This document shows positions 9,601 to 19,150 of a DNA stretch of 64,000 nucleotides, piece after piece. Under the pieces are notes generated by a model that worked only from the letters and a program-made list of their open reading frames with translations, was not told the origin of the DNA and made no database searches. How positions within the stretch are numbered: position 1 is the first letter of the stretch; each line of letters begins with the position of its first letter. Origin of the DNA: Bradyrhizobium vignae (GTDB lineage: Bacteria; Pseudomonadota; Alphaproteobacteria; Rhizobiales; Xanthobacteraceae); NCBI RefSeq assembly GCF_004114425.1, contig NZ_RDQF01000031.1, forward strand, positions 19,169 through 83,168, read 5' to 3'. The position numbers and the translations under genes are program-made.

Positions 9601-10071
9601 AACTTCTACACCTTCGAGATTCACATGGAGGATGTAGCTACGGGTCGTTCAACCCGCTGGGAGCAGCGGCGCGGCACCGGATCCGGCGCCGAACAGCAGG
9701 TGCCCATCTACGTCACCATCGGCGCTTCGCTGGCCGCCGTCTACGGCAGCGCCGAGCGCCGCACGGGCAAGCCCTCCGGCTTCGCCCTCGCTATGTTCGA
9801 CGAAGCCTTCTCCAAGATGGACGGCAAGAACCAGCGGCAGATGATGAGCTTCTACAAGAACCTGGGACTCCAGTTCGTGATCGCGGCGCCGTTCGAGAAG
9901 CGGGTCGCCGTGCTCGAGCACATGGACACCATCGTGGAGGTGGACCGCATCGGCGAACAGTCCAGGGCGACAGTGGTGGAACTGAAAGAGAAGGCCAAGC
10001 GCGAACTGATGGCCATCGATCCGGATTTGATGTCCGAAGATGAGCTCGCCAGCCGTCTGGCCGCCGAGTAG
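6637..10071 (+). CDS. jetC: Wadjet JetC, SMC-like DNA-loop-extruding ATPase (MksB-like)
   Basis: 1144 residues with SMC/SbcC architecture. Walker A is GENRSGKST at residues 31-39 (LRHLTMVNWHLFDVADIDV just before it), two long coiled coils enclose a central hinge-like region around residues 450-620, and the C-terminal head has Walker B FALAMFDEAFSKMDG near 1046-1060. Wadjet JetC dimers extrude DNA loops so that small circular plasmids are recognised and cut by JetD. All ATPase motifs are present. It overlaps jetB and ends 2 bp before jetD, so the operon is tightly coupled. Confidence 0.88.
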   Translation: MMELRHLTMVNWHLFDVADIDVTGHVGVLGENRSGKSTILDMAQVVLTGGSRRFLRLNAVAGDSGKSRSGSKRSVVDYCLGTLGEDQRRRDEARTYVALGFEDKEGDRPPVTIGMALEARKSDSRETVLALFIAVGTVLSSKDFIEQRGKSQFPAQWEDVRARIVAAVGEGNFVNHRDRPSDYVREYMRHLLPHSAYGEQNASALQKSIVNAMTLDHNQTATQFVRNYILEDSPIGIKELRESIQTYRNISETIRKMRLRLEALRALRVVLGTLEEALETKFREEWIAKRATWLAARATNLDFKTKRRTEMARRDAAAKELEFIDDDVKAIDSEIERLTAAIAEHDAKTGRKFLQQTADVAGQAAHRASADFKARMENIRRLEPLRAMCADRFEDFVPALERLLTATAGADIGRVSDELSAAEKSFAASGAKWLPKIDEARQTIIAELSGLRGRRDEVLERIRQHAAGGARAYLGDDTELLCRRLRQSGMAPRVLCDIIEVAEPEWVGAAEALLGRDREAVLVDRADISAATSIFKEGRREFRHASLVSLNKLEQFRAKPERGTFPSIFRSQDPDAMAFIMRRYGTVRLADTLDQFNRPGRAIMKDGLYDDGLVRSHRWIETSQHKIGKAAQANALRSLQYQAEELDRILADKTKEAVTAEQAFAALKNICEGRDDLRACAAAFAAAQTEIAEAQARLDALDGASDGGLRDKKRAQQKLKDKRLDERKIQQKAFGEHDGEVRSAERRLGEGENVPGSELNLRVARSIYRKIFPLYSAAKGRIVYRERLNVAAQKGFAEKHRAIADRALKDADASDAERARIERRVRELLYDYFDQFGMSSQVGAESEPLREVKPWMEQLIADIESNELRQYERQAREAAEKASTLLRGEFINALTARIGKMERELQSLNRSLYTHPFHNERYSFHRTQVVEFQPILKIIEIAKTSPEALDMLFRGDVPDDFPHKDTILALEALLEDPDKDFTQFEDYRNFYTFEIHMEDVATGRSTRWEQRRGTGSGAEQQVPIYVTIGASLAAVYGSAERRTGKPSGFALAMFDEAFSKMDGKNQRQMMSFYKNLGLQFVIAAPFEKRVAVLEHMDTIVEVDRIGEQSRATVVELKEKAKRELMAIDPDLMSEDELASRLAAE

Positions 10072-10073
10072 TC

Positions 10074-11243
10074 ATGGCGCGACGTTTCACGGACGCGATC
10101 GGCCTGCTGAACGACCTGCTCGACCGTTTCGAGGCCGGCGCCGCAAGCCCAATCGCCCACCCCGACTATGCCGCTTTCTCGTCGGTAGTCGCGGCGGACG
10201 CTTTTCTGAAGCAGATCAGGATAGCCGAAAGTGCCGGCGCGGTGTCCATTGGCTGGGGCCGCGGTGCCAAACGAGACCAAGTGGCGCACGTGCGGTTGGC
10301 CTCAGCGGAGATCTTATACCGATATCTCGACCGCACCCCGGCGTCACGCATCGCGGAGGACGCCGCCGCGCGGCTTGTAGCCGGCGTGGCGCTGCACGAG
10401 TCCCTGAAGAACAGTGGCTCTCAAATCGCAGAGGTGTGGGCGCGGGGTAAGACGTGGCACGGATTCGGTTCGTCCGACGTCGACACGCTGCGCCACGCAT
10501 TCGTTCTCGCGCAGGCGATCCTCGATAACAAGCATCTGGACGTCGACTACAAAACTTTCTCGCGACGCACGGTGGGGCACAGCAAGATACTCGAGCGCAT
10601 CGAGGGTGCCGTAGTCCGGCTTTTGAGCGGCATAATGGACTTTCCGCCTGGCGCCCGCCCCCGCGAGGCACTGCGAGCGATCGGACTGGAGCGCTTCGCC
10701 CCGCCGCTGCTGATCGCGGGCAAGATCGACCTCGATGGAGCCGACCTGTCCGGTATCTCTCCGCATTATCTCGGGATCAGTCCCAACGAAGCAGATCGCA
10801 TCCGCTTCCGGGAGCCGCCGGCCTACGTTCTGACGATTGAAAACTTCGCAAGCTTCAACCGGCACATTGCCGAAGCGGACCCGGGCCGATTAGGAACGAC
10901 CATGTATGTCGGCGGGTACCCCTCGCTTGCCACCCAGCAGGCGCTGCGGACCATCGCAGGATTGATATCCGAACAGACGCCGATCTTTCATTGGTCGGAC
11001 ATCGATCCGGACGGCACCTGGATCTTCCACACCATCGAGCGCGCCGTCGATCGACCGATCCGTCCCCACCTCATGAGCGTCGAAGTCGCCGAGCGCTTGG
11101 GACAAGTGCCCTTCAAAAAATCGGCACCCGCTCGATGTCCACCGAGCTCCGGTATCGCGGCTCTGGCAGCGTACCTGGCGGAAGATGGAGCCAAGACGCT
11201 CGAGCAGGAAGAACTCGATCCAGTCCTGCCAAAGCTTCATTAG
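10074..11243 (+). CDS. jetD: Wadjet JetD, TOPRIM-type nuclease (DUF3322/DUF2220)
   Basis: 389 residues. The C-terminal TOPRIM-like fold is visible as the Glu motif AYVLTIENFASFNRH (about residues 250-265) and the acidic motif FHWSDIDPDGTW (about 304-315). The distal TLEQEELDP resembles the conserved acidic C-terminus. The N-terminal half is helical, as in DUF3322. JetD is the subunit that cleaves plasmid DNA after JetABC has sensed a small circle. Catalytic acidic residues look intact, so the system is likely functional. The arrangement A-B-C-D is complete. Confidence 0.85.
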   Translation: MARRFTDAIGLLNDLLDRFEAGAASPIAHPDYAAFSSVVAADAFLKQIRIAESAGAVSIGWGRGAKRDQVAHVRLASAEILYRYLDRTPASRIAEDAAARLVAGVALHESLKNSGSQIAEVWARGKTWHGFGSSDVDTLRHAFVLAQAILDNKHLDVDYKTFSRRTVGHSKILERIEGAVVRLLSGIMDFPPGARPREALRAIGLERFAPPLLIAGKIDLDGADLSGISPHYLGISPNEADRIRFREPPAYVLTIENFASFNRHIAEADPGRLGTTMYVGGYPSLATQQALRTIAGLISEQTPIFHWSDIDPDGTWIFHTIERAVDRPIRPHLMSVEVAERLGQVPFKKSAPARCPPSSGIAALAAYLAEDGAKTLEQEELDPVLPKLH

Positions 11244-12821
11244 AAAATGCGCGCGGATCAACGCGGTGCCGATCCCGATGAGCTTGCTCGGTCGACGACC
11301 TCCGTCGGCCTTTGTGAACAACACCTGCGTTCCGCAGCGCGAACGCCATGAGTAGGGCGGCTCCTTGCCGTGCTTCGACCCAACCCACCAATCAAAAATG
11401 GTGAGAGCATTCTGGCCGCCGCACGCAAAATCTTTTCTATTGACCGCTGCAATAGTGAGCGCTGCCGTGGACGTCGTGGTTGCGGCTTCGGATGTCTCGT
11501 TCAAGACGTGGTTTGTTCAAACGCGACAACAGCACCGGAAAACCGACATCGTTTCTTCATAAAACGCTCCACGGCATTGGCATGCCGGTTGCTTGAACAT
11601 GTGACCAACCACTTCTGACTATGATGCTCGTTCAGCATTCGGTCGAGGTGTTCAGATGAAACTTGCCCGCTTGATCGGTGGCAGAGGTCTCCTGATGCGC
11701 TTTCCAAACCATGCGGCTGCGCCGCGAACTCTGCCATTTTCGGATCGCGCTCCGGTTTTCCGGGCAGAATCCGATTGTCTTGTAAAGGCCGCAGCGAATG
11801 GCGGTCCTCAACAAGATGGTTCAGGCCAACGTAAATGCGTTATACCTCACGACCATGTTTGCGCCACTTTTGGCCCGGGCTCAAGCGCGGGCATCTGCGA
11901 GATGCCGAGCCTGGGCTGGTGGAGCTAAGCGGCGGCCTTCAATCGGTGCTTTCCAGCGGGTCAATGAGTTGATGCAGGGCGATTGGGATCTCGAGAAAAT
12001 ACTCAGGCAACAGGACGAGCTCAAGGTCAAGCTGCTTCACGCTCAATCGGTTGTCGCCGAATGTAAGGCAGGATTGGCGGATCTGGAGCGAAGGCTTGAG
12101 CGTCGAGCGGTCTCACCGTCGATAGATGAATGCCAGCGCAACTCTGCGGCAATCAATTCAATACGTAAAAGACGACCGCGCACATCCTCAAGCGTCGATG
12201 ATCCTGTTGATCAGAATGCTGGTGCGGCGTTTTCGAGTCAATCATGGGATTGCTGAAAGCTGCGCGCCGGACTTGGCGGCGAACGTTTTTGTCGCGGAGT
12301 TGGTGAAGATTTCGAGGCGCATAGGGTTGCGAGCCCGCCGGACGTACCGGACAACGGGGTGCAGCCCTGTCGAGAGGCTCGTCTTTTGGGTTGCCCGCGG
12401 TGCGTTCTCCAGAGATGCACGCACATCCGGACGTCGCGCCGCGTCTTACGCTAGAGCCTCCTGTTTTGGGGGCTGCTCACGTAGATGTTCTGAGGGAATG
12501 TCAAAGCTCTCCACCTTGAGCCAGCCAGTTCCGTTTTGTCCGTCTTAAGGTCTTTCAATTTACCGCCAGACGTGTCTGGAGCGCGAGGGGCGCTTCAATG
12601 ACACGATGGTCCGCTATGGCATGCGGGTCACGGGCGTGTGCTGACCGCGGGAGCCGACCATGTCTCATCCGACATTGCATGGAGGATGACGAGAACTCGC
12701 TGGCTATGTTCGCAAATGATCACGATGCCATCCGAAAGAGGGCAGGCACGTCAGTCACCTAAATTCGTGAGAACCCAAGAAAAGGGTTCCCGGCGAATGC
12801 GATCCAGGGCCGGCCGTAGCC
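11244..12821. other. Gene-poor region after the Wadjet operon
   Basis: About 1.6 kb with only short, arginine-rich open frames on both strands. A plus-strand frame at 11798-12256 contains a short coiled-coil-like stretch (ILRQQDELKVKLLHAQSVVA) but no recognised domain. The rest looks like decayed sequence. I support no gene here. Confidence 0.4.
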
Positions 12822-12851
12822 TCGTCAGCTTCTGGAAAGCTTCTCCGAATA
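12822..12851 (+). promoter_or_regulatory. tts box (TtsI binding site)
   Basis: Matches the rhizobial tts box: TCGTCAGCTTCTGGAAAGCT followed after a short spacer by CCGAATA, one mismatch in the TCGAAAGCT core. It lies 36 bp before the start of the downstream effector candidate and points towards it. TtsI, activated through NodD and flavonoids, would switch on this gene. Confidence 0.85.
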
Positions 12852-12887
12852 CGGACTGACCAGTGATCCTTGGTTGAGGAGGCTGGC

Positions 12888-14721
12888 ATGGACTCGCACG
12901 ATTTCGCCATATCCAATGCCGCACCTCCGCCAGAGGTACAGCACGGCGTTCCAGACGATCAACCGAACCAGGCGGGAGCAGAGGCCTTTGAGCAGCAACT
13001 AGATGCGGCGCGCGCGGTCGATTCCGCTGACCTTGCCTGGCGCCGCGGCCGTAAACCGCCGCCGAATGTGTCGCGCGCGGATTTTGATTACATTCACGAG
13101 ATGATGAGCGGCGTCAGTGCTCGCCGAAAACTGTCGCCGTTGACTGCCGAGAAGTATACTTTAATGCTTTACAAGGTGGCGAATTACCTCGGCGAACGCG
13201 GCCAGTCGCTCGAATCCAGTGATGATAATGCACTAAATCAGCTCTCTGACACCGTGTTCAGGGAGAATAAGCACGTAGGTATAGCTTTGCGCGCGCTTCA
13301 AGAACAGCGCGGAGGTTCAACTGTAGTCAGGGTCAGGCGCGCGCGTGCCGCCACTTCGATGAGTACTGGCCGCACACGTGTTGCTCCAACTAAAGTTGAT
13401 GCGCCGCTTATCGAAAGCGTCATAGACGAAGGTAGCAAGAGCAAGCACTGGGCGCCAGCTACCGTCCAGCATCATGACACCACCCTTCGCAAGCTGTCGA
13501 ACAGTCTCGCCGAGCGCGGCGAGACGCTTGCTGGAACAAGCGATGAGGCGCTGTACGACTATGTTAAGGAAGCCTTCCCGAAGAACTGGAAGAGAATGAC
13601 AGGTTCGCTCTGGGCGCTTCGCGAGCATCGAGGGGGCTTGGCCCGTGCGGAGCATGGGTCTTGCGCAGTCGGCCCTGACCAGGCCAAAAGCAGCGCCGCC
13701 GCCGGCTCGCCAAGGTCGGATGTCATCCCGGAGGCGCTTTGGCGGCTCCTCGATGATGACGATGGCCACGAGCCGTCCGTCATGGCCGAGGATCCCGAAC
13801 TTCTGAGGCAGGAACAGGAGCTTCGCGACCAAATCGACGGCGGGTGGGATGATCAATCCATCCTTCTGTCGGCTTCCACGGGTCGAGAGCAATTCATTTC
13901 GGATCCAGAGGTTCTCACGGAGCGCCCGGCGAAACGCAGGCGAGCACCGGAGCGTCAACCAGTGCATTCGCCGGTCTCCGTCGATCCAGGGGAGCTCACG
14001 TTGGACGCCCGGCAGTTTGCTCCCGCGGAGCCTTCCCAGTTCTTGGCTAATGGGTCGTGCGCAGTTGGATCCGGATATGCTGGCCGATGAGCTCGCAGCC
14101 CGGGCAGATCCAGACGCCTTTACTTTCGCGCCCCTGCCGCTTTCTCCGGGGGAGCTGTCGCGGCTGTTGGATATTGAACCCACGACGTCGCAGCCACATC
14201 GGCTCGCGCAGGAGGCCGCAGGCTCGCTAGATCCAGAAGCTTCTGTCATCGCTCCAGCGCCCCTTTCGCCTGGGGAGCTTTGGCGACTGCTGGATGATGA
14301 ATTCACACCACCGCTGCCGGATTGGCTGTTCGATCAGCACTCCGGCTCGACAGATCCAAATCTTTTCCGTTCCGATTCCTTACCGCTTTCTGCGGGGGAG
14401 CTTGGTCGACTGATCGATGATGCGCCTCCACCGGGCGGAGTGGACCCGTCCTCCGGCCACATGCCGTCGATGGCCAATACCGCGGCACGGGAACTCGAGT
14501 ACCTGCCATTCTCAACAGGCGAGCTCCGTGGACTGCTGGACCATGGGCCGGTGTCGTCCGACCTAGATCATCCGGTCGGCGATCTGCCGGTTAGGGCTGA
14601 TCCAGATGCATTCATTATATTCAACGAGGGGCAGATGTCGCCAGGAGAGCTTCGGCGACTGCTTGAACATGAGCCGGCGTCCTCCGATCACGCGCCTCGC
14701 CGGTTGCCCAGCGATTATTAG
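12888..14721 (+). pseudogene. Type III effector candidate with integrase-like modules and GELxRLLD repeats; frameshifted
   Basis: Starts at ATG 12888 with a strong GAGGAGG site (the open frame reaches back to a TTG at 12870). Residues about 45-150 and 165-270 are two tandem copies of a helical module like the integrase core-binding domain (LSPLTAEKYTLMLYKVANYL; WAPATVQHHDTTLRKLSNSL), both ending in LRxxxxHRGG-type sequence. The frame then stops at 14090, but the +1 frame continues to 14721 with at least five repeats of the form LSPGELxRLLDxE. Removing one G from the GGG at 14053-14055 joins the two frames cleanly (FLANGRAQLDPDM), giving about 610 residues. This domain style resembles the N-terminus and repeats of NopD/Bel2-5-type effectors, but no C48 protease domain follows. 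Either a disabled gene or a sequencing error. Confidence 0.7.
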
Positions 14722-15081
14722 AGGACACAAGCCATTGTCGCAGACGCTCCGAACTCGCTATCGCGATCACCTGACTTCCCGGAAAAGCCAACGCCGCATT
14801 TAGCTCGTATCGAGCGCGTCGCCCGCAAATCTGGACCAGTTGGGCACTCAATCAGTATGAGAACGCTGAGAATCTGTTTGGATTTGGAGATCGCACAACG
14901 ATTGATCGTTTTCGCGCATAGGCAAGGTGCTACTGCGCGATCGCAAGTCCAGGCCTCTGCTGCGTCTTATAAATGTCAACTTGCGCGGGCCAGTGACGTG
15001 CGCGGCGGCTCCATCGGAGCCAGCACTCATTACCAGAACGGCACGCGGCAAGTATGCGCGCGATAAAGCACGAGCAGCTCG
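14722..15081. other. Intergenic region before the polygalacturonase gene
   Basis: No gene seen. At 14766-14801 there is a sequence with some features of a tts box (CTGACTTCCCGGAAAAGCC) but with extra bases in the core, so I do not call it. Confidence 0.35.
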
Positions 15082-16380
15082 ATGACAAAGCGTTTTCGCA
15101 ACTTGGCCCTATCGTCCATACTCGTTTCCGTGATTGTCTGCCCCGCCGCAAAAGCGCAAGACCGCCGGGCGATCGCCGAACCTGTTGCACCTCATACGGT
15201 CTGCGATCGCCCTGTGCCTTCCGGCAAGGACGATACAGTCAGCCTACAGGACGCCATCGAACATTGCCCCGCTGGCGCTGCAGTTTATCTCGGGCGCGGC
15301 GAGTTTCACTCAGGTCCACTCGAGATGAAATCGGGCGTGACCTTATGGATCGGACGCGGCGCCGCGCTGATCGCCATCCCCGAACCAGCTGCTTACGACA
15401 AGGGCCGGGGACAATGTGGTCGCATCATGGGCAAGGGCGATGGTTGCCGGCCATTCATCAGCTTTTCCAAAACACGTGGTGGGGGCATCTACGGCGAGGG
15501 CATCATCGATGGTCAGGGCGGCGCAATGATGAGCGGCGGCGCCGAAACCTGGTGGCAGCTGGCCCGCCGCGCGCAAGCTGAGGGCGGCAACCAGAACGCC
15601 CCGCGCTTGATCCAGATCGATCATGCGCAGGACATCACGTTCTCTGGTATCACCTTGCGCAATGCCCCCAATTTCCATGTCGCGATGAACCGGGTCGAAG
15701 GTGCCACTTTCTGGGGCCTGACCATCGATTCACCGGCGGATGCGCGCAATACCGACGGCATCGACCCCGGCGCGAGCCAGAATGTGACTATCGCCCACAG
15801 CTTCATCCGCACGGGAGATGACAACGTTGCCATCAAGGCCGGCGACAATGGCTCAAGCAGCCATATCTCCATTGTTGATAATTATTTCGGCTGGGGGCAC
15901 GGCATGTCTATCGGCAGCGAGGTGAATTCCGGAGTTAGCGACATACTGGTACGTAATCTGACGCTGGACGGTACAACGTCTGGCCTGCGCATCAAGAGCG
16001 ATGTCAGTCGAGGCGGTCTGGTCGAGCGCGTGACTTATGAGAACGTGTGCCTGAGGGGCAACCGTTGGCCGGTAACGTTCGATGCAAAATATGATCCCCG
16101 CGCGCAAGGCACGAGGATTCCGGTCTATCGGCAGATCGTTCTGCGCCATGTGCGTGGTGATAATGGTGTGCTGCTGATGCGCGGCGTAGACGAGCGGCAT
16201 GCCCTCGACGTTGCACTCGAGGATGTCCGATTTGCCAATTCCGCGACCTGGCAACTCGAACACGCGAAGGTGACTGCAAGTCCCTCCGACGTATCGCCGC
16301 CGCTGCCGGGACGAGCCAGCGAACCGCTGCCGCGCGGATCGGAGGCATGTGCCAGAGCATTCCGCGACACACATCGCTAA
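15082..16380 (+). CDS. Secreted polygalacturonase (glycoside hydrolase family 28)
   Basis: 432 residues. A signal peptide (MTKRFRNLALSSILVSVIVC, cleavage likely after AKA) directs it out of the cytoplasm. The right-handed beta-helix domain carries all four GH28 signatures: NTDGIDPG, GDDNVAIKAG, GHGMSIGSE and LRIKSD. These supply the catalytic Asp residues and the Arg-Lys pair that hold galacturonate. It hydrolyses homogalacturonan, i.e. plant pectin. A pectinesterase gene follows on the same strand 258 bp downstream, and the two would act together, since de-esterified pectin is the better substrate. Bradyrhizobium strains carry similar enzymes in their symbiosis regions; a role in infection is likely but not proved by the sequence. 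Confidence 0.92.
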   Translation: MTKRFRNLALSSILVSVIVCPAAKAQDRRAIAEPVAPHTVCDRPVPSGKDDTVSLQDAIEHCPAGAAVYLGRGEFHSGPLEMKSGVTLWIGRGAALIAIPEPAAYDKGRGQCGRIMGKGDGCRPFISFSKTRGGGIYGEGIIDGQGGAMMSGGAETWWQLARRAQAEGGNQNAPRLIQIDHAQDITFSGITLRNAPNFHVAMNRVEGATFWGLTIDSPADARNTDGIDPGASQNVTIAHSFIRTGDDNVAIKAGDNGSSSHISIVDNYFGWGHGMSIGSEVNSGVSDILVRNLTLDGTTSGLRIKSDVSRGGLVERVTYENVCLRGNRWPVTFDAKYDPRAQGTRIPVYRQIVLRHVRGDNGVLLMRGVDERHALDVALEDVRFANSATWQLEHAKVTASPSDVSPPLPGRASEPLPRGSEACARAFRDTHR

Positions 16381-16638
16381 GCACGACACCCGGCGCCGAA
16401 CCCGGCTGGTGACTTGCGCATCGGCAGGCCTAAATCGCTCGGGTTGCAGAACCTCAGCCTCATGTCCGGTACTTCGTTGCGGGCGGCCGCCCGATTTGTA
16501 GGACCGCAATTGCGAGAGTTACGTGGGGTTCTGGGCTGGCGAGGAAAATGTGTTTGACCATGCACAGCGGCTATCCCGCGGCGGTTCTCATATCGACTGC
16601 GTCGAACGTGCCGCGAGCTCAACGAAGAGTGAGATCAC

Positions 16639-17670
16639 ATGCGAATTCTCGTGCCCTCCGCTGCGCTCCTGGCCGTGTGTTTCTGCATCCGGGCAGCCTA
16701 CGCTGAGCCACTATTCGTGTCGCATGCCGCAAATGCAGACTATCGCTCCGTGCAGCAAGCCATCGACGCCTTGCCAGCGGAAGGCGGAAATGTCCGGATC
16801 GCGCCGGGCGTCTATCGCGAGAAGGTCAAAATCTCCAAATCCGGTATTCATATCGAAGGGACTGGCAGGAAGCCGGAGGATACGGTCATTGTGTATGGCG
16901 ACGGCGCGATCAATGTAGGAGGAACCGCTCGTTCGGCGACGCTGGATGCCGCTGGCGATGACTTGCGGATCGAGAATCTGACTATCCAGAACGAGTACGC
17001 GCTCAACCCGGCCAATCCCCCTTCGCAGGCGGTAGCACTGTCCGTTACCGGAGACAGGGATGTCGTTACGCGCGTCCGCCTGCTCGGTGCCCAGGACACG
17101 CTATTTGCCGGCAAGGGACCAAACGGTAGAATGTCACGACAATACTTCTCGGACTGCTACATCGAAGGGCATGTCGATTTCATATTTGGCAACGCCAAGG
17201 CCTGGTTCCGGCAATGTGAGTTGCACGGCCTCGCAAATCAAACAGTCATCTATACCGCTCAGAGCAAGGCAGCGCCGGATGAGGACAGTGGCTATGTTTT
17301 TGACCATTGCAGGCTAACTGCCGAGCCTGCTGCGGGCTATATCGCACTTGGCCGCCCTTGGCGCCCCTACGCCACCGTGGTCTTCCTGGCGGCGAAGATA
17401 GATGCCCCCGTGATCGCGGAAGGGTGGCGCGAATGGACGCCCGGCAAGACCAACACTTTGAGGACAAGCTATTATGCTGAATACAGATCCTTCGGCGTTG
17501 GGGCTAACCCCTCAGGCCGCGAGCCTCACTCCCATCAACTGACAGATGGTGAAGCTGCAAGATGGTCCCTGGGCGTGTTCTTCGGAGGCGCCACAGATTG
17601 GCTGCCAAAGGGAATATCGATGGAAGACAAAGCAAGAGTGACGAGACGACCGCGATCGTCGGATGAATGA
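16639..17670 (+). CDS. Secreted pectinesterase (carbohydrate esterase family 8)
   Basis: 343 residues with a signal peptide (MRILVPSAALLAVCFCIRAA then YA, cleaved before EPLF). CE8 motifs are present: DYRSVQQAIDALP, LGAQDTLFAG (catalytic Gln/Asp region), YIEGHVDFIFGNA (catalytic Asp) and LGRPWRPYA (Arg/Trp). It removes methyl esters from pectin and so prepares it for the neighbouring polygalacturonase. The C-terminal 40 residues beyond the domain are charged and not conserved as far as I can tell. No tts or nod box was found directly upstream. Confidence 0.92.
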   Translation: MRILVPSAALLAVCFCIRAAYAEPLFVSHAANADYRSVQQAIDALPAEGGNVRIAPGVYREKVKISKSGIHIEGTGRKPEDTVIVYGDGAINVGGTARSATLDAAGDDLRIENLTIQNEYALNPANPPSQAVALSVTGDRDVVTRVRLLGAQDTLFAGKGPNGRMSRQYFSDCYIEGHVDFIFGNAKAWFRQCELHGLANQTVIYTAQSKAAPDEDSGYVFDHCRLTAEPAAGYIALGRPWRPYATVVFLAAKIDAPVIAEGWREWTPGKTNTLRTSYYAEYRSFGVGANPSGREPHSHQLTDGEAARWSLGVFFGGATDWLPKGISMEDKARVTRRPRSSDE

Positions 17671-18438
17671 CGGGGGCGTGCGGATATCACGGCGGCGTGG
17701 GCTGTCACCGACATCGCGCTGGGCACCATATTTGTGGGTAATCGTAAGCCTCACCAGAGGGTCACTCACGAACAAGGAAACGCGCAACTGCGCGCAATAA
17801 TCGAGTGCTTGATGAATGCGATGCATGGTCTGGAGCGCGATCAAGTTCACGATGCCTGCCTTGCCTCGCGGCGATCGGCCGAGCTCTTGAAATAGGTGGG
17901 TGGCGCCGGGCGCTACAGCGGCCATGTCAGGACCGGCTGCGAACCCCGCGATTCATCGGGCTCTCGTGATCATCGTTGATCCGGCGCCACCGAGCGAATG
18001 GGCCTGGAAGGGCCGCTTCTGCGCCGAGACCCTTTCCATACAGCCAACGAGTGTCCCCGGAAAAGTTTGTACTTTCGGCTTGGCTCTCTAACAACGGAGG
18101 GATCGATCGTGCGCAACTCCTGTTGGAGCTTCGAAGCTGGAAGCGGTGGTACTGGTCAGGAGTGGAGGGAGCCGTTTGGCATTTCTACGAACTCACCCCT
18201 GGGCCGATGCAGCCATCACATCCCCAGGATCTTGCCGCATCCCTTTTTCCGGCCCTTCTTGCCGACCGCTGCGCGGAACGAAACGAAGCGGTCATCGTGT
18301 CGATTGTCCGCCACGGTTCGCTCGAGAAGCGTTAGGCAGGTAAGTCAAACTGCCCGCCTAGCCAGAGCAAAGCTCTGGATGGTTCCGTCCTCCACTTCCG
18401 ATGCGTCGTTAAGGCCCGCTGAGATGTTCGGGCTAGCT
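17671..18438. other. Gene-poor region between pectinesterase and J-domain gene
   Basis: Short open frames only. A minus-strand stretch around 17700-17925 (LRVSLFVSDPLVRLTITHKY) could be a gene remnant but I recognise no family. Frames on the plus strand running into 18978 are shadows of the J-domain gene. Confidence 0.35.
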
Positions 18439-19056
18439 CTAGCGCACCACGGTCTTCAGGTACTGGTAGGCCTTGATGATCTCGACCAGGCGATCCTCAG
18501 TGGAGCGGTCGCCGCCATTGGCATCGGGATGGTGCTGCTTGACCAACACCTTGTACTTCGCCTTGATCTCGCCGAGCGTCGCATTGGCATTCAGGCCCAT
18601 CACCTGCAAGGCTTTGCCCTCGACATTGAAAATCTTGCGCGCCTCAGGCTTGGCCTTCGCGCGGGGGCGGGCACCGGCGCGTCCATTCAGCTCGGCGAAC
18701 GTGCAGAGGGCATGCCAATCGTCCTCGAAGTTGGCAGTGCTGCCGGCTATTTTGTGTGCGCTGATGTTCTCGCCAATCTTCCAGGTCGGACGATGGCCGG
18801 TCAGCGCGTCCTTCTCGTAGCGCGCGATCGCTTCCGCGTCCATTCCCGAGAAGAAATTGTAGGACTGATTGTATTGGCGAACATGGTCGATGCAGAAGCG
18901 CCAATAGGCTCGCGCATTGTCGCGACCCTTGGGCGCGGGATGGGTCGCCTTGTTCTGGCAACCAGGCCATTCGCATAGCGCCGCGGGCTGGCGCTCCTGC
19001 GCTTCCTGCTTATTGATGCGAATGGAGTCGAAGATTTCGGATGTATCGATTAACAT
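18439..19056 (-). CDS. J-domain (DnaJ-like) co-chaperone
   Basis: 205 residues. The C-terminal 65 residues form a J domain: ALQVMGLNANATLGEIKAKY, then KVLVKQHHPDANGG with the essential HPD, then IIKAYQYLK. The N-terminal part has CEWPGCQNKATHPAPK and Cys/His-rich spacing plus FCIDHVRQYNQSYNFF, typical of a DnaJ-like protein widespread in alphaproteobacteria. It should stimulate an Hsp70 ATPase through HPD. It is flanked by plant-interaction genes but shows no sign of being secreted; it may be a copy of a core gene carried on the island. Confidence 0.9.
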   Translation of the reverse strand: MLIDTSEIFDSIRINKQEAQERQPAALCEWPGCQNKATHPAPKGRDNARAYWRFCIDHVRQYNQSYNFFSGMDAEAIARYEKDALTGHRPTWKIGENISAHKIAGSTANFEDDWHALCTFAELNGRAGARPRAKAKPEARKIFNVEGKALQVMGLNANATLGEIKAKYKVLVKQHHPDANGGDRSTEDRLVEIIKAYQYLKTVVR

Positions 19057-19118
19057 GACCTGGCTCCGTTGGCGGAGCGGCAGTTAACAGAGCCGCTTCT
19101 ATGCTAGGGACTTGGTTT

Positions 19119-19150
19119 AGACGCGAAGGTCTGACTCGGCCTTTGCGTCT
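19119..19150. repeat. Inverted repeat upstream of the J-domain gene
   Basis: AGACGCGAAGG (19119-19129) pairs with CCTTTGCGTCT (19140-19150), 11 bp with one G-T pair and a 10-nt loop. It is 63-94 bp upstream of the minus-strand J-domain start and could be an operator or an mRNA hairpin. Confidence 0.45.

Noticed and set aside
14766..14801. Possible tts box upstream of the polygalacturonase gene
   Set aside because: The core has two extra bases and a poor left half compared with the four clear boxes in this window.
17998..18978. Plus-strand open frame of 326 codons
   Set aside because: It lies opposite the J-domain gene, whose HPD motif and cysteines are clear; the plus frame has no domain.
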